Assembly: GCA_019828565.1 (NCBI GenBank)
Contig: JAHDYR010000053.1
Location: 1-64,000 of the forward strand
Source: Carpediemonas membranifera
Lineage: Eukaryota > Fornicata
Direction of reading: 5' to 3'
Length of the DNA stretch: 64,000 nt
Shown: piece after piece, positions 61,555 to 64,000 of the stretch
Numbering within the stretch: the first letter of the stretch is position 1
Layout: the number at the start of each line of letters is the position of its first letter
Notes under the pieces: model-generated
What the model was told of the DNA's origin: nothing
Databases searched by the model: none
Seen by the model: only the letters and a program-made list of their open reading frames with translations
Made by a program: the position numbers and the translations under genes

Positions 61555-62838
61555 TTACTCACTGTTCTGGATCACCAATTCGTACGACGAGTAACAGTCG
61601 GGACAGAGCCGAATCTTGGGAATCGACTTGCCACAGATGACAATCTTCAGCAGCTCCATCTGTACGCAGTTGGCAGAGTTACAGAACCAGTGCCCGCACT
61701 GCCTACAGTGCACGGCTGAGTCGTTGCGTCGGCATGCGTAACACTTCTTCTCATTGAGGCAATAGCTACACGTGTATTTCCAGCGACCCTTAGTGGACTC
61801 GGCCCAGTTCTTGTTCTTTCCAGTCTTAGGCCGGGGAGGGACACAGCGTGAGTTGTCGTGGAAGTTCACTTTGCATTCCTGGCAAGTCACAAACTTTGAC
61901 GTCACGCGATTGTCGATCCAGTCCAGACTGTGGCAATGGCCGCAACAGAAACAAAGCAGCCTATTCTGAATGTCGAGAATCGAGAAAGAATCATCACCGA
62001 CCTCAGACACATCGTCATCGTTGTCCCCTTGGCTGGCCAGACGTGCCTCCACGGTGGCGAGCCTCTGATCGACACTCATCGCGACACGGTGAACATCGTG
62101 CAGCACAATCGACTCGCGAGGCGCTTGAGGGGAAGCTGGAGAGGGAACCGAAGTGGGACCGGACGATGAGTGCAGGAAAGGCTCACTTTTCACGCAAAGC
62201 TCTTGCTTCACGTGTGTAAGGGCGGGGGTGGCAGGGTTGGGGATTTCAACTGTTCTGCACTTGCCCACAAATCTCTCCGGGTCATTGATATCGGGCACAC
62301 AGAGATTAAAGTCTCGGGAGTCGAGATTATCTGGCACAGGAATATTGAGTCTCGACAGGACGGATCTGATCGCGCTGGTTAGCTCCGAACGGACTGGGCG
62401 AGGGAGCTCTTGCAGAGAGCATGGACAACCTTGGGTTTCCCGTCAGATATGGCCACAGTAACCCCCATCGTCTCAGCCCAATCTCGGACGTTCTTCGCAA
62501 CAACCCTTCCCATCGAGACGCCAGGTTTCAACTTCAGCTCATCGAGGAAGTCCGGTGTTTCGGAGCACGGCTGAAGAAACGACACGATGATGTGGTTGAA
62601 CGCATTTCCGAGCTTTTTTGATGGACAGGCCAGTTGGGTCTGAGTCAAAGACGTCAAACGCAAACGTGAAGAAGGCCTTAAGCATGCCCATCATGAGAAT
62701 TGACCGGCAAGTACTCAAAGCGGTTGTGTTCCACTTCGTCATCGGTCTCGATCTCTTAGAAACAGCCTTAACTGCATGATCGTCCGCCATGTTCTCATTT
62801 ACGGCCGCGCGCTTCGTTTCTAGCTCCGTTTCTGTCAT
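61555..62838 (-). CDS. PHD-like zinc-finger protein, second copy (two frame changes)
   Basis: Counterpart of 4191-5422. N-terminal domain from ATG 62838; the frame changes at an A6 run near 62620 (SIKK) and again near 62350-62390. The second can be bridged by a 20-nt GT..CTAACCAG intron (GTCCGTTCGGAGCTAACCAG) or is an indel. The last frame (from about 62390) holds a linker and the Cys-rich region FCCGHC, CQECKVNFHD, CSYC, CYAC, CRQCGHWFC and CPDC. It is divergent from the 855-aa homologue at 63029, about 190 bp apart. It probably binds chromatin or DNA; its partner and substrate are unknown. Confidence 0.55.
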
Positions 62839-63028
62839 TCCAGAGTAGATTTTCTACTAAAAATTGGCATTGTTACAACCAATCATTAACATTAATAGAG
62901 AAGGAGAATAAAGACTCACCAGCCCGCGGCCAATCGTGACTCAGGTTCGCATCAGACGTCGACAGAGACGAGTTAAACATGAGGCTGGGCAATTGTCTTC
63001 TGAGCTAATCCTTAACCTTTCAAAGAGG

Positions 63029-64000
63029 ATGCTAATACCGAAGTGGACGCTATTACACGGCACTATTTATGCTCCTCAAGAGGATACTGGCATCAACACC
63101 ATTCTATGCAGCGTGTACCTTTCCATTGACTCAGATAACGTCAGCACACATCGGTTTCGTGTTTCCAAAGCTCCCCAACGCCGTGAGTTCGTCCAGGTTG
63201 TTCAAGAGTTGCTCAGTGCAGGATATATATGTCGCCAGGATGTTTCAAAGCAGCTGTACCCCTCTCCGACTGCCACATCTATCGCTGCGGAGAAGAGGAA
63301 TCACACGACTTACCCAAGAGCCTACGTGAAGCATACATCCGCAGTTGACACTCTCGCAGCCGAGAATGAGTGTCTACGGAAGCGTCTGGCCGACACGGAG
63401 CGCCTGATTCAACTAACGAACCAGCTCAAGTCCATCACAAACGGATACAATGCCGTTAACGACGAGATCCGCATAATGAACTCTCTTGCAGGTAGGCTTA
63501 ACCTTGATATTGTGCGGATATCTCCTGTTACCTCGAAGATCAAGTCTCTCGCGTGTAATATCCAGAATATGGAGGAGATAGAATCACTTCTCCAATCTGA
63601 CACCGCTTGGAGGAGATTTATCCGCAGTCACGTTCCCGCCAACATTCAGCACAGGGTAACGGCGAGAAGGTCTGATCAGGCCAATCAGGAATATGAGCTC
63701 GACCTCATCACCCATGTCGAAGCTCCTCTTGATGTTGTACGATCATCTATTCAGGGCGACTCGGCCCATGCAGAGCACGTTGCAGGAAAAATCGTCGTCT
63801 TCTATGACTCAGAGCAGGACCGTGAGACTCACTATAGCATCATGAAAGAGCAAGGCCTCACCCCTCGGATGCAGACGAGTACAAGATATACCCATGTATA
63901 TCATGCATCATTTGATATCATGGAGTATTATCGCCAAGCGGTTGCATTCCCCGTATCGCTGGAGACGTCACGATCCGGGCGCAAGAGTGCAGCTCGGACA
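63029..64000 (+). CDS. Homologue of the 855-aa element protein, partial at window end
   Basis: Open from ATG 63029 (MLIPKWTLLHG) to the window edge, 324 codons without a stop; the frame is open further upstream too. Matches the 7286-9853 protein at the N-terminus and at VVFYDSEQDRETHYSIM near the right edge, with a variable middle (coiled-coil-like DTLAAENECLRKRLADTE). It reaches only about residue 325 of the longer homologue, so the two acidic motifs there cannot be checked. Confidence 0.6.
   Translation, partial: MLIPKWTLLHGTIYAPQEDTGINTILCSVYLSIDSDNVSTHRFRVSKAPQRREFVQVVQELLSAGYICRQDVSKQLYPSPTATSIAAEKRNHTTYPRAYVKHTSAVDTLAAENECLRKRLADTERLIQLTNQLKSITNGYNAVNDEIRIMNSLAGRLNLDIVRISPVTSKIKSLACNIQNMEEIESLLQSDTAWRRFIRSHVPANIQHRVTARRSDQANQEYELDLITHVEAPLDVVRSSIQGDSAHAEHVAGKIVVFYDSEQDRETHYSIMKEQGLTPRMQTSTRYTHVYHASFDIMEYYRQAVAFPVSLETSRSGRKSAART

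Noticed and set aside
62600-62640. Programmed +1 frameshift at A6 in the zinc-finger gene
   Set aside because: A homopolymer indel or assembly error is simpler; similar breaks occur at C and G runs in other genes here.
1-64000. Ciliate-type code with reassigned stops
   Set aside because: TAA, TAG and TGA all end conserved proteins at family-consistent places, and long ORFs do not read through them.

Overview
The window looks like nuclear DNA of a unicellular or otherwise compact eukaryote whose lineage I cannot fix. The reasons are a nuclear-type tRNA-Thr gene, four eukaryotic retrotransposon classes (REL-type non-LTR, APE-type non-LTR, Ty3 chromovirus, tyrosine-recombinase retroelement), SET, OTU, PHD-like and protein-kinase sequences, and one clean 33-nt spliceosomal intron (23665-23697). 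No bacterial operons or ribosome binding sites are seen. Nearly everything is mobile or mobile-associated, and many copies carry one-base frame breaks, often in homopolymers, so decay and assembly error cannot be fully separated.

Layout. 1-10 kb: a decayed kinase-like gene, then a multigene block (coiled-coil gene, 125-aa ORF, PHD-like zinc-finger gene, 519-aa gene, intact 855-aa gene). Homologues of its zinc-finger and 855-aa genes reappear at 61.5-64 kb, and a homologue of the coiled-coil gene, extended by an OTU-like domain, lies at 55-57 kb. 10.7-14 kb: GC-rich divergent ORFs of unknown family. 14.3-22.8 kb: Ty3 chromovirus fragments in both orientations around a minus-strand element carrying OTU-like, DEDDh exonuclease and APE-type endonuclease domains. 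22.8-23.9 kb: a two-exon gene. 25.2-29.2 kb: an almost complete DIRS/Ngaro-like retrotransposon (gag-like, RT-RNase H, tyrosine recombinase).

29.2-43.1 kb is the centrepiece. A tRNA-Thr(AGT) gene is followed by five tandem non-LTR retrotransposons of two subfamilies (A, A, B, deleted A, 5'-truncated B). The first abuts the mature 3' end of the tRNA, and the later joints carry the same last 12 nt of the tRNA gene. The elements encode an R2-like protein (reverse transcriptase, CCHC, REL-type endonuclease). This is direct sequence evidence for a retrotransposon whose target is the 3' end of a tRNA gene.

43.1-61.3 kb: foldback sequences; a cluster of YR-like, HEPN and SET genes; and an array built on a ~0.4-kb repeat (seven copies) containing a 27-bp near-perfect palindrome. 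The repeat separates two tandem 2.75-kb units (two convergent genes each) and truncated copies of an acidic ORF. The parent of that acidic ORF is the C-terminal tail of a tyrosine-recombinase-like gene at 58.4-59.8 kb whose catalytic arginine appears lost.
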